Origin: Cymbidium sinense
Taxonomy: Eukaryota > Streptophyta > Magnoliopsida > Asparagales > Orchidaceae
NCBI GenBank assembly: GCA_021442155.1
Contig: CM038220.1
Location: 83,072,051 to 83,136,050, forward strand
DNA length: 64,000 nt
Direction of reading: 5' to 3'
Shown here: piece by piece, positions 12,480-24,539 of the stretch
How positions within the stretch are numbered: position 1 is the stretch's first letter
Layout: every line of letters starts with the position of its first letter
Notes under the pieces: generated by a model
Told to the model about the DNA's origin: nothing
Databases searched by the model: none
What the model saw: only the letters and a program-made list of their open reading frames with translations
Made by a program: the position numbers and the translations under genes

Positions 12480-15400
12480 AATTAGTAATTATAATGTTCT
12501 AATTCCAAATAAGAATGTCCTAATTTTGGCTTAGGACACTATACTTAGTGCCTAAAAATCCCTTGGATTTATTCTAACTAGTTGACTTAGGGAGACCCAT
12601 CTAGGTCAACTCATCAAAAAGGAACCTAATTAAAATTCAATTCAAAAATTGAATATGATCAAAAAATCAATCATCAATTTAAGATGATTGAATTCAAATT
12701 AAAATCCAACACTTTGAATTCAACTACTTGGTTTGATTTCAATTTCCCAATCCAAGTCAAATGGATTCAAAATCTCAAATCAATTTGAGATTAATTTTGT
12801 CATATGTCAATTCAAACTAGGATGATAATGCCATAAATCATAATACAATAAAAGAAAAAAAATGGAATTTCAAAATCCAAAAGAAAAATGGGAAGAAGAA
12901 ATGCAAATTCCACTCTTCCCATGCAAAGTCATCCCACCTCTTATGGATGGCTACCTTCAAGTGAAGTCCAACCAAGCATGAAAAGCCAAGGACAAGTTGG
13001 CTTCTCCCAAGGAAGGAAGAAGAGAGAATAAGAAGCAAAGAGAAAAGAGAGGATCACCAAGAGGAAAATCAAGCAAGAAGCCTTCCTCCTCTCATGTGAA
13101 CATCCCAACATATTCACAAGGCCAAGTGGAGTTAATCCTACCCACTTGGCCTTGAAGTCAGGTTGGTGACCAAAATCCTTCAATATAGAATTTTTGGCCA
13201 CCTATGGAAAGTGGGGAAGGGAAGCCTATTCCCTCCCCATTTCATTCCAAAAGCTTCACCAAGGCAAGAGATGAGGTTCCCGACCATTCTCGACCTTTGG
13301 TGAGCGGGGCGAAGGCCAAACACCCTCCAATGGTGAAATCTAATGGAATGGATTTCACCCCAAATTGAAGTTACCAACACGTTCTAGGGTTGAATCAAGC
13401 TTGAGCAAAACTCACCCATCCCCTCATCAGCGAGAGAATGATCAACGCCTCCTCGGACTGAACCCATGTTTGTTAAGGGAGCAATTCAGAGGGAGACAAC
13501 TCATTTCCTTTGGCGCACAAGCTTCTTGCATTTTTTTTGAAGCTAATGGAATGGATTTCATCGCTAGAGATTGCCGAATTGGAGGTTCTCCATTAAAGTA
13601 CTCTCATTTTTCCATTAAACTATCAATTTTCATCATTTTTGAAGGAAACTTGATCCCAAGTGTGATCAAGTTGCTTAGATTGGTAGGATTTCCTTCCACG
13701 ATTGTTTTGCAATTGAAATTGTGTGATTTTGTTGCTTAGATTGCCAAAATCAAGCAAAACCATGGACTCTTATGTAGTGGATAAGAGACACAATCTTTGT
13801 CCATTCCATCGAAAAGGGCTGAGATCTAGGCGGGCCTCAATTTATATCCCTTAGGACTCGATTGATTGGATCGGACGGTCACACTAAACATCGGCGGGAT
13901 CCGTGGATCATGGACCAACCGGACGTGCAAAAAGTCTACCACATCATGGTTTAAAGAGGAAATTTTTTGGATTTAAAAATTACAAAAATTACTCAAAACT
14001 TCTAAAAATCATAGAAAAATAAATATAAATAAAAAAATTCACATGAAGGTTCTATGGATTTGCCTTGATGAGAGGGATATACAAAAATTAAAATCCCCAA
14101 ATTAATTGGGTATTGTAGCTTTAATTTGGGTTTAATTGAAAACCATTAAATCCTAATTACTCTTAAACAACAAATCCAATTGATCTGAAACTTTGGGGAA
14201 ATGAAATTAGGGTTAATAGACATGTTTTGTAAATCTTTCATAATTTATTTCACTATTTGGAAATCAAAATTTAAACCCTAAACCTTGAATTTTGATTAAA
14301 TAAATTAATTTAAAATGAAATAATTAATAAAAATGAATAAGAAAACTTTAAATTAACCTAATGAACCCTAATGAACATTAAAACCTTAAGGGAACTCAAT
14401 TAAATTTAATAAATCACAATTTGTCTTAATTAAGCCATTATTTAAATTAATTAATTCAAATAATTAACTAGAATTTAATTAAATCATAATAAATCAACCA
14501 AATATTCAAAATTATGAATAAACCCTCATTGCAAACAAATTTCAGAGAGGAATCAATGAAAAATGAAACCTTTAAATAAATTTCATTAAATTAGGCATAA
14601 TTTAAGTTTTAATAAAATAATTATAACTTTAATTACACCCTAATTATGAATCTAATCAAGATAAAACTTTGGAAACATGAAATTGGCATGTAACTTGATA
14701 GAAATTTTTGAAACCCAATTGATCTTTGGATTGGGAGTTGTTGAATTTCCAAATTCTTACATCAATATTAAATCCATAATAAATAAGAAAATCATTTAAT
14801 TCATTAACTCATGAAATAATAAATTGAACTAATCTTAATCAAACATAAAAAATACTTAAGGTAATTCTCCAAATAGCCTAAGTCAAAGGATTAATCAATT
14901 TCAAACTTATGGACTAATTGAATTAATCCTTAAATTAATGAATCAAATATTAAAACTTAAATCACCAACTCTTAATGAATCCTTACATCTCCAATGAATC
15001 AAATCAAATGAATGCAAACCTTAACCTAAGTACTTTAGGTTAACCTAAACTAAATCAAATGAAATCAACATGACTTAACCAAATGAACTAATTCAAACAA
15101 AATTGAATAAAATAAATTAAATCAAATCCAATTCAAATAAAATCAAATGAAATAATTCAAACCAAACTAAATTGAAAACTAAACCAAGAATGAAAATCAA
15201 ATTCAATTTCCAAAGAAAAGAAATGAAATATCAATTCAAATCCAAATTCAAACAAACTAAATGAAATCAAAAGGATTAATTAAGATACTTAAGGATCTTA
15301 GTTGGACCTTCACAATGAATCTTCATCTTAGGATGATGATTTCATTCTATTAGGAATTAAGATATTGAATAGGGTGAGTTCCATCCAAAAATGGAATCCA

Positions 15401-15960
15401 TTCTACTCTTCAATCTTGAAAATCTAAATATCACTTTAACCAAAAAGTAAAAAAAAATGAAACTAAATCACTAAATCATTTGAATTGAAACCTCCCAAAG
15501 GTAAAATTCAAACAAACTCAAATCCCAAATTGAAACTTGAACTAAAAGAGGCTTAGTAAAGACCTACCACACAAGCCTATCTTCTACACACACACTAGAT
15601 CATTTAGGTCACGGACTTTAGATTTAGGTTAGATCATTCTGTGATTCTTTTATAGTTCTCTACAATATGTTGTGATATGATGTGCTTCACTTATATTGGT
15701 GTATTACTTTAGATTAAATGCCTAGGCTTGTTTGCCCATTAGACTAGATGGTAGGGGCGTTCTTTCTAGAATTAACTCTATTTTTCAGGGATAGTGTTAA
15801 AGAGATTGATATCATAAATAAATAAATAAAAATTATAAAATTATTATTTGCTTGTAGGTGCTGAAAAATCCCTTAACATAATCCATAAGACAGATGGGGT
15901 TGGCAAGCAACTAATGCTAAGCTCATATGTTTGTAAAATATAACTATTGTGTGCTATTTG
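12480..15960 (+). repeat. Second related LTR-like repeat nested in arm B
   Basis: Arm A runs from its 'ccaaggaggt'-type segment to its end in about 460 bp, but arm B needs several kb more. The interposed sequence ends with its own version of the terminal module (15,553-15,940: 'acctaccacacaagcct', then 'ggtaggggcg', then an A/T-rich stretch). This suggests insertion or duplication of a diverged family member. The block at 13,200-13,740 is less AT-rich and open for over 100 codons in places, but it has no recognisable domain, and the same kind of block occurs in the other copies as non-coding LTR sequence. Confidence 0.45.
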
Positions 15961-18455
15961 TATTTTCTAACATATGTTTTTAGGATTTCTTTTGAATTTT
16001 AAAATGTAAATTTGAGCTTAGAATTAGTTTAAGATCTATGCATCTAAGATTAGTAGATGTCCTTGAAGAAGGAGATGATGCTAGAGGGATAGATCTAGAC
16101 TTGTGTTCTAGGCAGCTATTTAAGGCGGATCTACGCCTTTTTTTTCTTTCGTGTATAGTGGTACTCGACCACATTGACTGCTATAAATTTAAATTGGCTT
16201 GATTTATTTTGGGTGTACAATAGAATCAACATACTTTTATAGGTTTCTTTTTTCGTGTTGTGTTTTCTTGTGAATGAAATATTGGACGATTAGGCTCATA
16301 GGAAAAACTAAATTTCTACCCAACTTAAATCTAAACAACTAAAATAAAAATAAATACAACTTGAAACTTCATATAATTAAAGCCTGCACAACATAAAATG
16401 AATTAGAAACCATCAGTTTAAAATCATGAAATCATATAGTTTTCATTCTTTAAATTAGGCAACTTCACCCATTGCACATAAGGGGCATTTGTCCTATGAG
16501 GATGACCACCTTCTTAGGGAAGTCTACCTTCTATTATTGATTTGGCCTATAACCATTTCTAATTGCATGACATTAGGCATAAATGCATACCCATGGACTA
16601 AAATAAATCTTTTGTAAAAATTTATAAAACTTGAAAAATATTCATTAATTAGATGCATCTTCATACCCTACATGATTCTAGGGATTAGGGAGTGAGTCTA
16701 TGTTCATTGATTATTTTTCTAAAAATACAACAGCTTAGCCATCTTACATTCATGAGACTTAGCTTCATGAATTTAAAATGCACTTAGGTGGTGTTAGGCG
16801 ACCCTCTGTGGGTTATAAGTCCCAAGACTCGGGGATAGGTTAAATCCCTCAAGTGAGAAGAATGACCGATAATTTCCAAAAATAGAACTAGGTCAAGCAT
16901 CTAATATGTATTAGAAGAACATGTAGACTAGGTTTTGAAGCATCTTGTTCAGGAATAAGTCTTCAACACTAAGCATTTCTAGAATCTAAATCCTAGATTT
17001 CTAAGAAAATATCAACTCAAAATCTAAACTAAATTCCAAATTTAAAGCCCAATTATAGGATAGTTGAAATGTCTACTGGGCATCCCAGTATCAATAAGCA
17101 TTTCCTACTTCATCCCAATTGGCTTCCAAAATAACTCTCTCCAATTTGGACTGTTCCAAATTGAAATTCTAAAAAATCAATCCTTTGAAAATCACCTTAG
17201 AAATCTTTAGAAATAATAACTTATTTCTTTATATAGAGTATTCTTAGGAAAAGACCATTCTTAAGATTTAATTAACTAAATGAGCTTGCCTCTATAGGAA
17301 TCATGAACCCAATTTAAAATAAACTCGCTCTACTTTCCCATGTAGTTCAGAGGAAAAATTTCTCATACACAAAAGACTCATTAGCCTTTGGAGTATTTTA
17401 TTGAAATGATCAAATCCATTATAGGAAAACATGTTTATCTTTTGAGATAATATGTTTATTACTTAATGATGTATTTGAGCATCTAAATAAGAAATTCCTA
17501 AACACTATGTGGTGTCCTAAAATTTCTCCACAATGAGGCTTTATGTATCCCCAAGGAGGTCCTTACTTCACTCCCCTGGTTAACAATGGCGAAGAACTTG
17601 CTCAAAACTTTTATACACTTGTATGTACATTTAGCTAATGAGATAAATTCCCATTTTCTACAAAATACATATATGCATCCTTCATTTAAAGTGTGCTAAA
17701 AGAAATATGTTGCATGTGTAGTTCTACCTAGAATTAAGTCATATGCATGCTACATGTGATGGGAAGGAGTAACTTGATGTATGTCATATGATAGATATTC
17801 AATTAAGTTAATTTTAAGAAACTTTTCATATTGAATGGAATTCTTTAAAGTGAACTTGAATTTAAGATTAATTTAAAAAATGTGTAATAAACTATTAACT
17901 AAAGAGAGAATTAAGTCAAATTAACATGCTTTAGGAATGGCTTAAGGTAGAGATAAAAGAGGGAAATCTTTTTTTCTTCTCTTTATAACACTTAGTTGCT
18001 AAGTGTAGGATCATATGAAATAAATCAGATCACAAATTAAAATTTGCAAATCAATTAAACAACTTAAAGTGAAACCACCTTATAAAAGTTTAATCTTTCC
18101 ACACTTAGAAAATTACCCAGAAGTCTAGTAAGGACATACCACACAAGCCTTAAGACACACACATTAGATTAAGTCACTACTTCTAGCCTTATGTTTAGGT
18201 GGTGTATGGTATTATGTATGTTTTATTTTGTGATGTAAGATTTTAGTCTGGATGTTAGAGTGTATGTTTCATAGACTAGATGTTAGGATGATATTATCCT
18301 AATCATATTTTTCTATAGGGGATTTTTCTTAAAGGGGTCGTTATAAAAATAAATATAAATGTTTAGCTTATAGGTTGTTTAAGCCCTCTAAGAATAATCC
18401 AAGTTAGGACAGGTGGGCTTGGTTACCCATGTGTGGGGTGCTAAGTCCAAATTAT
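15961..18455 (+). repeat. LTR-like repeat, distal part of arm B
   Basis: A second plus-strand copy of the 'tatccccaaggaggtc' segment is at 17,545, and of the terminal module at 18,118-18,450. Both match arm A (about 1,760 down to 790) in reverse orientation. The end of homology is near 'gtgctaagtccaa' at about 18,455. No coding potential is visible, and a short open frame on the minus strand near 16,000 has no motif. Confidence 0.5.
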
Positions 18456-18632
18456 AAAAGTATAGTTAAATTTGCTTTTCCTATCTTAATGTAATTTTGC
18501 ATTAAGAATTATGATTAGTGCTAAGTGCATTTTGGATGAGCATTGGCTTGAAGCCTTTGTCATGGGGTGCCATGTGGTGCTTTGAAGCCTACCAAATAAA
18601 AAGGAGCAAAGACATGAAGAAATGAAAGAGAC

Positions 18633-18872
18633 ATGAAGAATGAAGACTTGAAGACCTCCATAACATTTATTATTTGTAATTATAATTATTTTATTATTAT
18701 TCTACCAGACCAACAAAATAGTGTTGATTGTGATATGTTTGTGTATAAATACATGGAGGTAGTGATCAGCAAATCTCCAGTGGACTATGCTGAGCACCAA
18801 GATTGGCCAAAGAAAATGAATTACTTTAGAGCTGAGTTTTCTTATGCTAGTTTTTGTTTAAATATGAAATAA
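18633..18872 (+). pseudogene. Ulp1-like (C48) cysteine protease C-terminal remnant
   Basis: The translated segment contains DQQNSVDCDMFVYKYMEVV, then DWPKKMNYFRAEFSYA. This matches the end of the Ulp1/SENP peptidase domain, where the usual pattern is Q-x(5)-D-C-G-x-F-V-x-K-Y-M followed by a W-x(6)-FR stretch. The oxyanion-hole Gln and catalytic Cys are visible. The usual Gly after the Cys is Asp, and the His and Asp of the triad lie upstream of the part that survives. In plants such domains occur in host desumoylating enzymes and as cargo or accessory genes of Mutator-like elements. Its position directly before the tandem array with a FAR1 remnant favours the latter. The fragment is about 80 codons against roughly 200 for a full domain. 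Confidence 0.6.
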
Positions 18873-18954
18873 GAGCTCTAAAATGTTGAGTGCAACAAGG
18901 TTGTTGTGCATATGAATAAAGTGTTTGGAAATCTAAGTGTAGATAATCTTTGTA

Positions 18955-20815
18955 TTTATTTATGTTTAGGGTGCTATTATAAGCAGTTTGTACATGCTAT
19001 TTATCTATGTTGTACATGTTATTGTAAGCTATTTGGAGTTATTTTTTAATAATTTGGTGCAGTTTCTTCATTTTCTCAATTTTTCTTAAATGTGGGGCTT
19101 GCCATATGTTTAGTACATTCCATTGTAAACTATTTGGAGTTTAGTTCTTGGGAATTTGGTGGTTTATGGAGTGAGTTTATGGGGAATTTTAGCTATTGTA
19201 CACTATTTTTCAATTATATGTTTAGTAGATGCTATTATATCTTGGAGGCTTATGAGTGGATTTTTGAAGCTATTTTCAATGTGTTCTTTGTACTCTCACT
19301 TTTAATTTTGAATTTTTTGAATTATATGTTTTGTAGATGCTATTCTAAACTATTTGGAGACTTGGGTTTTAGAGCTATTTTTTAATGTGTACTCTCTCTC
19401 ATTAGGGTACACCCCATTTTTTCAAAATTTTTCTGCTAATCTACACTATTTTTTAATTATATGTTTAGTAGATACTATTCTAACCTGTTTGGAGGCTATT
19501 TGGTGGATATTCAGATTAGTTTTCAATGTGTACTCTCTGTACTCGCTTGAGGGTACACCCCACTTTTTCAAATTCTTTTAGCTATTCTACCCTATTTTCA
19601 ATTATATGTTTAGTAGATGATATTCTAAGCTGTTTGAAGGCTTCTGGGTGAGTTTTTGGATCAATTTTTAATGTGCACTCTCGATACTCTCATGAAGGTA
19701 CATCCCATTTTTTCAAAATTTCAGCTAATCTACACTATTTTTCAGTTATATGTTTAGTAAATGCTATTTTAAGCTATTTGGAGGCTTGTGGGTGGGGTTT
19801 TAGAGCGATTTTCAATGTGTACTCTCTATACTCTCATGAGGGTACACCCTATTTTTTAAAAAAAATTTAGCTAACTATTTTTCAATTATATGTTTAGTAT
19901 ATGCTATTCTAGCCGTTTGGAGGCTTCTAGTGGGTTTTTGGAACTGTTTTCAATATATACTCTATGCACTCTCATGAGGGTACACCTCCATTTTTAAAAA
20001 ATTTTTAATAATCTACACAATTTTTCAACCAGATTTTTAGTATATGCTGTTTTAAGCTGTTTGGAGTCTTTTGGGTGGGTATTTGGATTAGTTTTCAATG
20101 TGTACTCTCTATACTCTCATGAGGGTACACCCCACTTTTTCAAATTATTCTACCATGTTTTCAATTATATGTTTAATAGATGCTATTTTAAGTTGTTTTG
20201 AGGTTTCAAGGTGGGTTTTGGATCAGTTTTTAATGTAGACTCTATGTACTCTTATGATGGTACACTCAATTTTTTAAACATTTTTAGCTATTCTACTCTA
20301 TTTTTTCAATTATATATTTAGTAGATGTTATTCTAAGCTATTTTGAGGCTTCTAGGTAGGGTTTTAGAATATTTTTCAATGTGTACTCTGTATTCTCATG
20401 AGGGTACACCCTACTTTTTCAAATTTTTCAACTATTCTATACTATTTTTCAATTATATATTTAGTAGATGCTATTCTAAGCTATTTGGAGGCTTTTGGGT
20501 GAGTTTTTGGAGCTATTTTCAAAATGTACTCTTTGTACTCTCACGAAGGTACACTCCATTTTTTTCAAATTATTTCAGCTAATCTATACTATTTTTCAAT
20601 TATATATTTAGTAGATGCTATTTCAAGCTATTTGGAGGCTTTTGGGTGTATTTTTGGAGCTATTTCTAATATGTACTCTTTGTACTCTCATGAGAGTGCA
20701 CCCCATTTTTTCAAATTAAACCATGATGGGGCTCATTATATGTTTAGTGCAAGCTATTCTAAGTTGTCTGAGAAATTTGGTGTATTTGTAGCTCTTTTGA
20801 TGTGTGCATAGTTAA
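18955..20815 (+). repeat. Tandem array of ~143-bp units, plus orientation
   Basis: About a dozen diverged units occur in a row. Each carries 'tttagtagatgctattct', then 'aagctatttggaggctt', then 'tttttggagctattttcaa', then a core like 'tgtactctcatgagggtaca', then 'ccccattttttcaaa'. The 'agtagatgctatt' word recurs near 19,220, 19,335, 19,464, 19,608, 19,752, 19,893, 20,035, 20,173, 20,323, 20,460, 20,612 and 20,740, mostly 137-152 bp apart. Long open frames across it reflect the repeat period and share the same motif in each unit; they are not taken as genes. The same unit reappears in minus orientation from 20,819. Confidence 0.9.
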
Positions 20816-20818
20816 ATT

Positions 20819-21255
20819 TTTTTAAAAAGGAGTACACTCATGAGTGTATAGAGTACACATGGAAAATACCTCCATAAAGCCCCAAATTCTCCAAGACTAA
20901 ACTCCAAACATCTTGCAATAGCATGTACCAAACATATGACAAGCCCCATAGTTGAAAAAAATTGAAAAAAAATGGGGTGTACACTCATGAGAGTACAAAA
21001 TGTCACATGAAAAATAGCTCCAAACAACCCCCTACTCTAGGTAACATCTCAAAGCTCAAAAATTACCAAATTCCCAGGTTAAAATTTCTGAAAAGAGTGT
21101 ACACTCAAGAGTGGATAGAGTGTACACTTTAAAACAACTCAAAAAAAACCAAATTCCAGAAACAACTCCACACTTTGTACAGGAGGCATTTTCAATAAAT
21201 TTTGGTGTAATAACCCACTCTTTTGACAAGAATTTTGGTGATTTAAAGTACATAA
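20819..21255 (-). repeat. Same tandem units, minus orientation (block 1)
   Basis: The unit of the preceding array appears as its reverse complement, for example 'atggggtgtacactcatga' at about 20,971-20,989 and 'caaacatatgacaagcccc' at about 20,928-20,946. The junction with the plus array near 20,815 makes a head-to-head inverted repeat with almost no spacer. About three diverged units are present. Confidence 0.85.
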
Positions 21256-21454
21256 TATTAAGAGTATATTAAAAACATAAGCACATAAGTCAAAGTACAA
21301 AGTTTACCTTTAAAGAATATAGTAACTATTGATTGGCACACTTTCAATCAAATTGACATTAAAGTATTTACATTCAAAGAACACATGTCAATTAAATAAT
21401 ATCACAAATTATAATGTTTTTTATAATGATATCCATCATCGACTTGGTGTATTC

Positions 21455-22285
21455 TTCAAACTAACTAATTAGAGCTTGAATTAAATTTCTAAAATAGAAG
21501 AACATCATATCGTTGGTGATATGTATATGTAAGAATGAAGTGTTACATCGCATATCTAAAAAGCACTCTCGGCATAATAGAAAAGGTGTTGTAATGGGTG
21601 ACCCTTTATGTTCTCCACCTCTCGCGTTGTTCTTTCTTCTCAACATTAAATACATAATGATTTTAAGTTTAACAGTAATATTTGAAGACTATAAATTTAG
21701 AGTCAGGTAGAAAATTACTCTTGGCTTTCTTGTTTCTCTCCCAATATCCTTTCAGCCTTGCATTGGAAACACCCTTTGGCCATTTCTTAACTGAATCCTT
21801 TACTAAGTTAGTTCCTTTATCTATTATAGTAGACTTCTTCTTATTATTTTTTTTTTCTATTGGGGGTGAATTCTCACACAATATAGAATCAATATTATAA
21901 AATAGTTTTTTTTAAAGAATTTAATATATACTCCTCTTTCTTATTACCTGTGCCGGTGCTTATTTGATATGCATATCGACCATGTGGTTCCAAAAATAAT
22001 GTCAGTTTCATTTCCATCATTATGTTGCACATATTTTAAGTTCCTATAAGCACTATCAAAGTAAATATCCCTCATTGCTCTAGTTGACCATCGCATGAGA
22101 AGATACTTCTTCATAATGCACATAATATCTTCTTAACTTAGAACTCGGATATAGTGGGCACAAAGCATCCCCATCATTTCAATTTTTTGACAACTACAAG
22201 TTAAACTTAACATGTCTTGTCAAAATAGACAATCCATAATTTGGAAGAACTCTTATTCTCTAAGTTTCTCACCAAAACTCTATGG
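21455..22285 (-). pseudogene. FAR1/FHY3-like (Mutator-derived) protein, C-terminal remnant with SWIM zinc finger
   Basis: On the minus strand, 22,285 to about 21,955 reads as the C-terminal part of a FAR1/MULE transposase-like protein. A SWIM zinc finger TCSCQKIEMMGMLCAHYI (CxC...CxH all present, about 22,145-22,205) is followed by a linker with one in-frame stop, then KKYLLMRWSTRAMRD, the usual 'YILKRWTK-x-AR' segment. Further on, at about 21,720-21,790, KWPKGVSNARLKGYWE matches the common FAR1 tail 'KPKGISNARLK'. Frameshifts separate the blocks. The N-terminal FAR1 domain and the MULE transposase domain are absent. It lies between two minus-orientation blocks of the 143-bp repeat. Either a transposase relic or a captured host FAR1 gene is possible; the repeat context favours the transposon. 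Confidence 0.75.
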
Positions 22286-22299
22286 GATTGGCACCTAAA

Positions 22300-23105
22300 A
22301 AAATTAAAAAAATGACATGTACCCTAATGAGTATAGAGTACACATAGAAAATAGCTCCAAAACTCTCAAATTCTTGAGGAAACATCTCCAAACATCTTAC
22401 AATAGAATGTAAACATATGACAAGCCACGTTAAAAAAATTTGAAAAAATGGGGTGTACCCTCATGAGAGTACAAAGAGTACACATAAAAAATAGCTCCAA
22501 AAACTCTGAAATTCTTCAGGAAATATCTCCAAACTGCTTACAATATAATGTACTAAACATATGATAAGCCCCATAGTTGAAAAAACTTTAAAAAAATGGG
22601 GTGTACCCTCATGAGAGTACAGAGTGTACACATGGAAAATAGCTCTAAAAACCCCCCAAATTCTTCAAAAATATCTCAAACACTTACAAATAATGTACTA
22701 AACATGACAACTAATGATAATTAAAAAAAAATAATGTACCTTACATGAGAACGAGTAAATGAAAAATAGCTCAAAAAATCTCCAAATAATCTTACAATAG
22801 AATGTACTAAACATATGACAAGCCTTATAGTTAAAAAAAAATTGAAAAAAATGGGTGTACACTCATGAGTGTACAGAGCATACACATGAAAAATAGCTCA
22901 AAACTCACAAATTCATTAGGACAAAACTCCACTTACAATAGAATGTACAAAATATATGGCAAGCCCCACCGTTAAAAAAATGAAAAAGGGATGTACACTC
23001 ATGAGTATACAGAATGTACACTTGAAAAAGTCCAAAAAATCCCCAAAGTCCTCTTGCAAAGAACTCCAAAAGTGTAGGAAATATATATTACAAAATAATT
23101 TCAAA
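22300..23105 (-). repeat. Same tandem units, minus orientation (block 2)
   Basis: Five or six diverged copies of the reverse-complement unit are present, with cores at about 22,316, 22,450, 22,600, 22,855 and 22,992 (each like 'ggtgtaccctcatgagagt'). The unit near 22,680-22,790 has many small deletions. Together with the plus array at 18,955-20,815, this gives inverted arms around the FAR1-like remnant. Confidence 0.85.
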
Positions 23106-23109
23106 GAAT

Positions 23110-23750
23110 ATTAGTGTATGTTTCAAAAAAAAATTGTATATATAAAGTGGTGGAGAAAACTTATCGATGCATTTATATTTAAGACATCATCCACTAAATT
23201 GGTCGCAATATCAAGGCTACAACTTTCAAATTTGTTTTCTATCTTCACAGTTCTTCCTGAAAATTGAAATGAGATTTTTTTTGTTTCTCTTCTATGAGCT
23301 CAGTTCGTCTGAAAAATAAAATCATATTATGCCCTAAATCCATTTATATATTATTTTTTGAAGTTTTCCCGCACATTCAAACAACGTTTCTCCTGCTGTT
23401 TTAATGAGCGGGCTGGGGTCCTAATAATGTTAAAGGCATCGTTATCGTGATATTTAGTAAAAAAATTATATTTTATTAGTGGACACGTGTTAAGATATCG
23501 GTTGGCATCAGGGCGTAAAACTACGTTATTGCAAATGATAAGCTTTTTCAATAAAATGAAAGTTGCTTTTCTTTATATTTACTTGCAAGTGCATTAATAA
23601 TATTAAAGGGTATATTATAATGTGTTTTGATATGAATCATTGATTGATAAATTTTTTAGAAGTATCGACATAATGAAAAAAATGTCTAATCATAATATTT
23701 AGATAAAAAGGATGTTTTTATTTATACATTTTCATAGATTTTTTTATTTA
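23110..23750. other. AT-rich spacer
   Basis: No gene, RNA or repeat was recognised. A short minus-strand open frame near 23,351-23,551 lies in a slightly GC-richer patch (23,390-23,540), but it has no motif. Confidence 0.35.
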
Positions 23751-23756
23751 TACAAA

Positions 23757-23967
23757 GGTAGGTCTACTTGATCTGATGGCAAAGTTGGGTGACAAGGTCG
23801 GAGGCTAAGTCATCGAGTAGCCTCTAAGACTATTCATGTGTTGAACGGGGTGGGAGAGAGAGAGATGTCATAGGTTGGTCTGCTTTGATCTATACAAAGT
23901 TGGTAGGGTTAGAGGCTAGTTGCTCAGGCACCTCTAATACTATACATGTGTTGAAGGGGGGGGGGGT

Positions 23968-24004
<37 letters not shown>
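23757..24004. repeat. Tandem ~120-bp duplication ending in G-run and GA microsatellite
   Basis: Two copies of a segment containing 'ggtctacttgatctgat' or 'ggtctgctttgatctat', then 'catgtgttgaa(c/g)gggg', then a GA run lie at 23,757-23,875 and 23,877-24,004. The second copy ends with a 12-G run and about 32 bp of GA. The GA run in the first copy is short. Confidence 0.7.
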
Positions 24005-24008
<4 letters not shown>

Positions 24009-24539
24009 AATTCCATTCCGATAAATTTATGATGTATATATATTGATGAAAAGGTCATAATTTTAAATTCCATTTGGTGGCTAATTTTCATGATAATAAT
24101 GGCATAAGAGTTATCTTGGAGAACAAAAGGGTTGGAGTCGGTATAAAATGAATTTGTTTATATTCTTTGATGATGTTCTAAATAGATGAATTGAGAATAT
24201 AAATTGATTCCTAGCTCTAACCTTTAGAAGCCTCTTTTAAATATATTACATAAAAAAATGGTGAAGGTGTGATCTCCATGGACATTCTTATTCTATTTTT
24301 TTGACAAAATACTTATAAATAAATTTGTGATTCTTTAAATTAGAAACCTATGTTGAAGTGTTGAGAGGTGAATGATCAAAGAAACTAGAGGGAAGTACCT
24401 TATAACAGAACAAGAAAAACTTTCTAACCAAGCTACATTAACATGGACTCTATCTGGCTTAACATTACTATACTCTTCATAGTTAGATCAAGAGTATAAA
24501 AGTCCAACAGAAAATAGATCTACTTGTCAGCATCAAAAA

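Larger units (their letters stand above)
18540..23110. mobile_element. Candidate Mutator/foldback-like element with tandem-repeat arms
   Basis: This composite call rests on four parts: Ulp1-like tail (plus), repeat array (plus), repeat block (minus), then FAR1-like remnant (minus) and another repeat block (minus). Foldback-type elements and some MULEs carry long inverted arms made of tandem subrepeats, and FAR1-type and Ulp1-type genes are typical MULE cargo. Terminal 9-bp target-site duplications were not found by eye. The element may be rearranged or two elements merged, so the boundaries are provisional. Confidence 0.45.

Noticed and set aside
12838..13739. Overlapping open frames on both strands at 12.8-13.7 kb
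   Set aside because: The block is part of the LTR-like repeat; frames have no motif and are not conserved in the other copies.
19092..20811. Several plus-strand open frames of 65-97 codons with similar proteins
   Set aside because: They are successive readings of the ~143-bp tandem unit (motif YSHEGTPHFF in each), not a gene family; no start context and no domain.
18955..23105. CRISPR-like or centromeric satellite interpretation of the regular repeats
   Set aside because: Units are ~143 bp, diverged and adjacent without unique spacers, in both orientations and around a FAR1 remnant; CRISPR is excluded, and a short dozen-unit array with an inversion is unlike a centromeric satellite.
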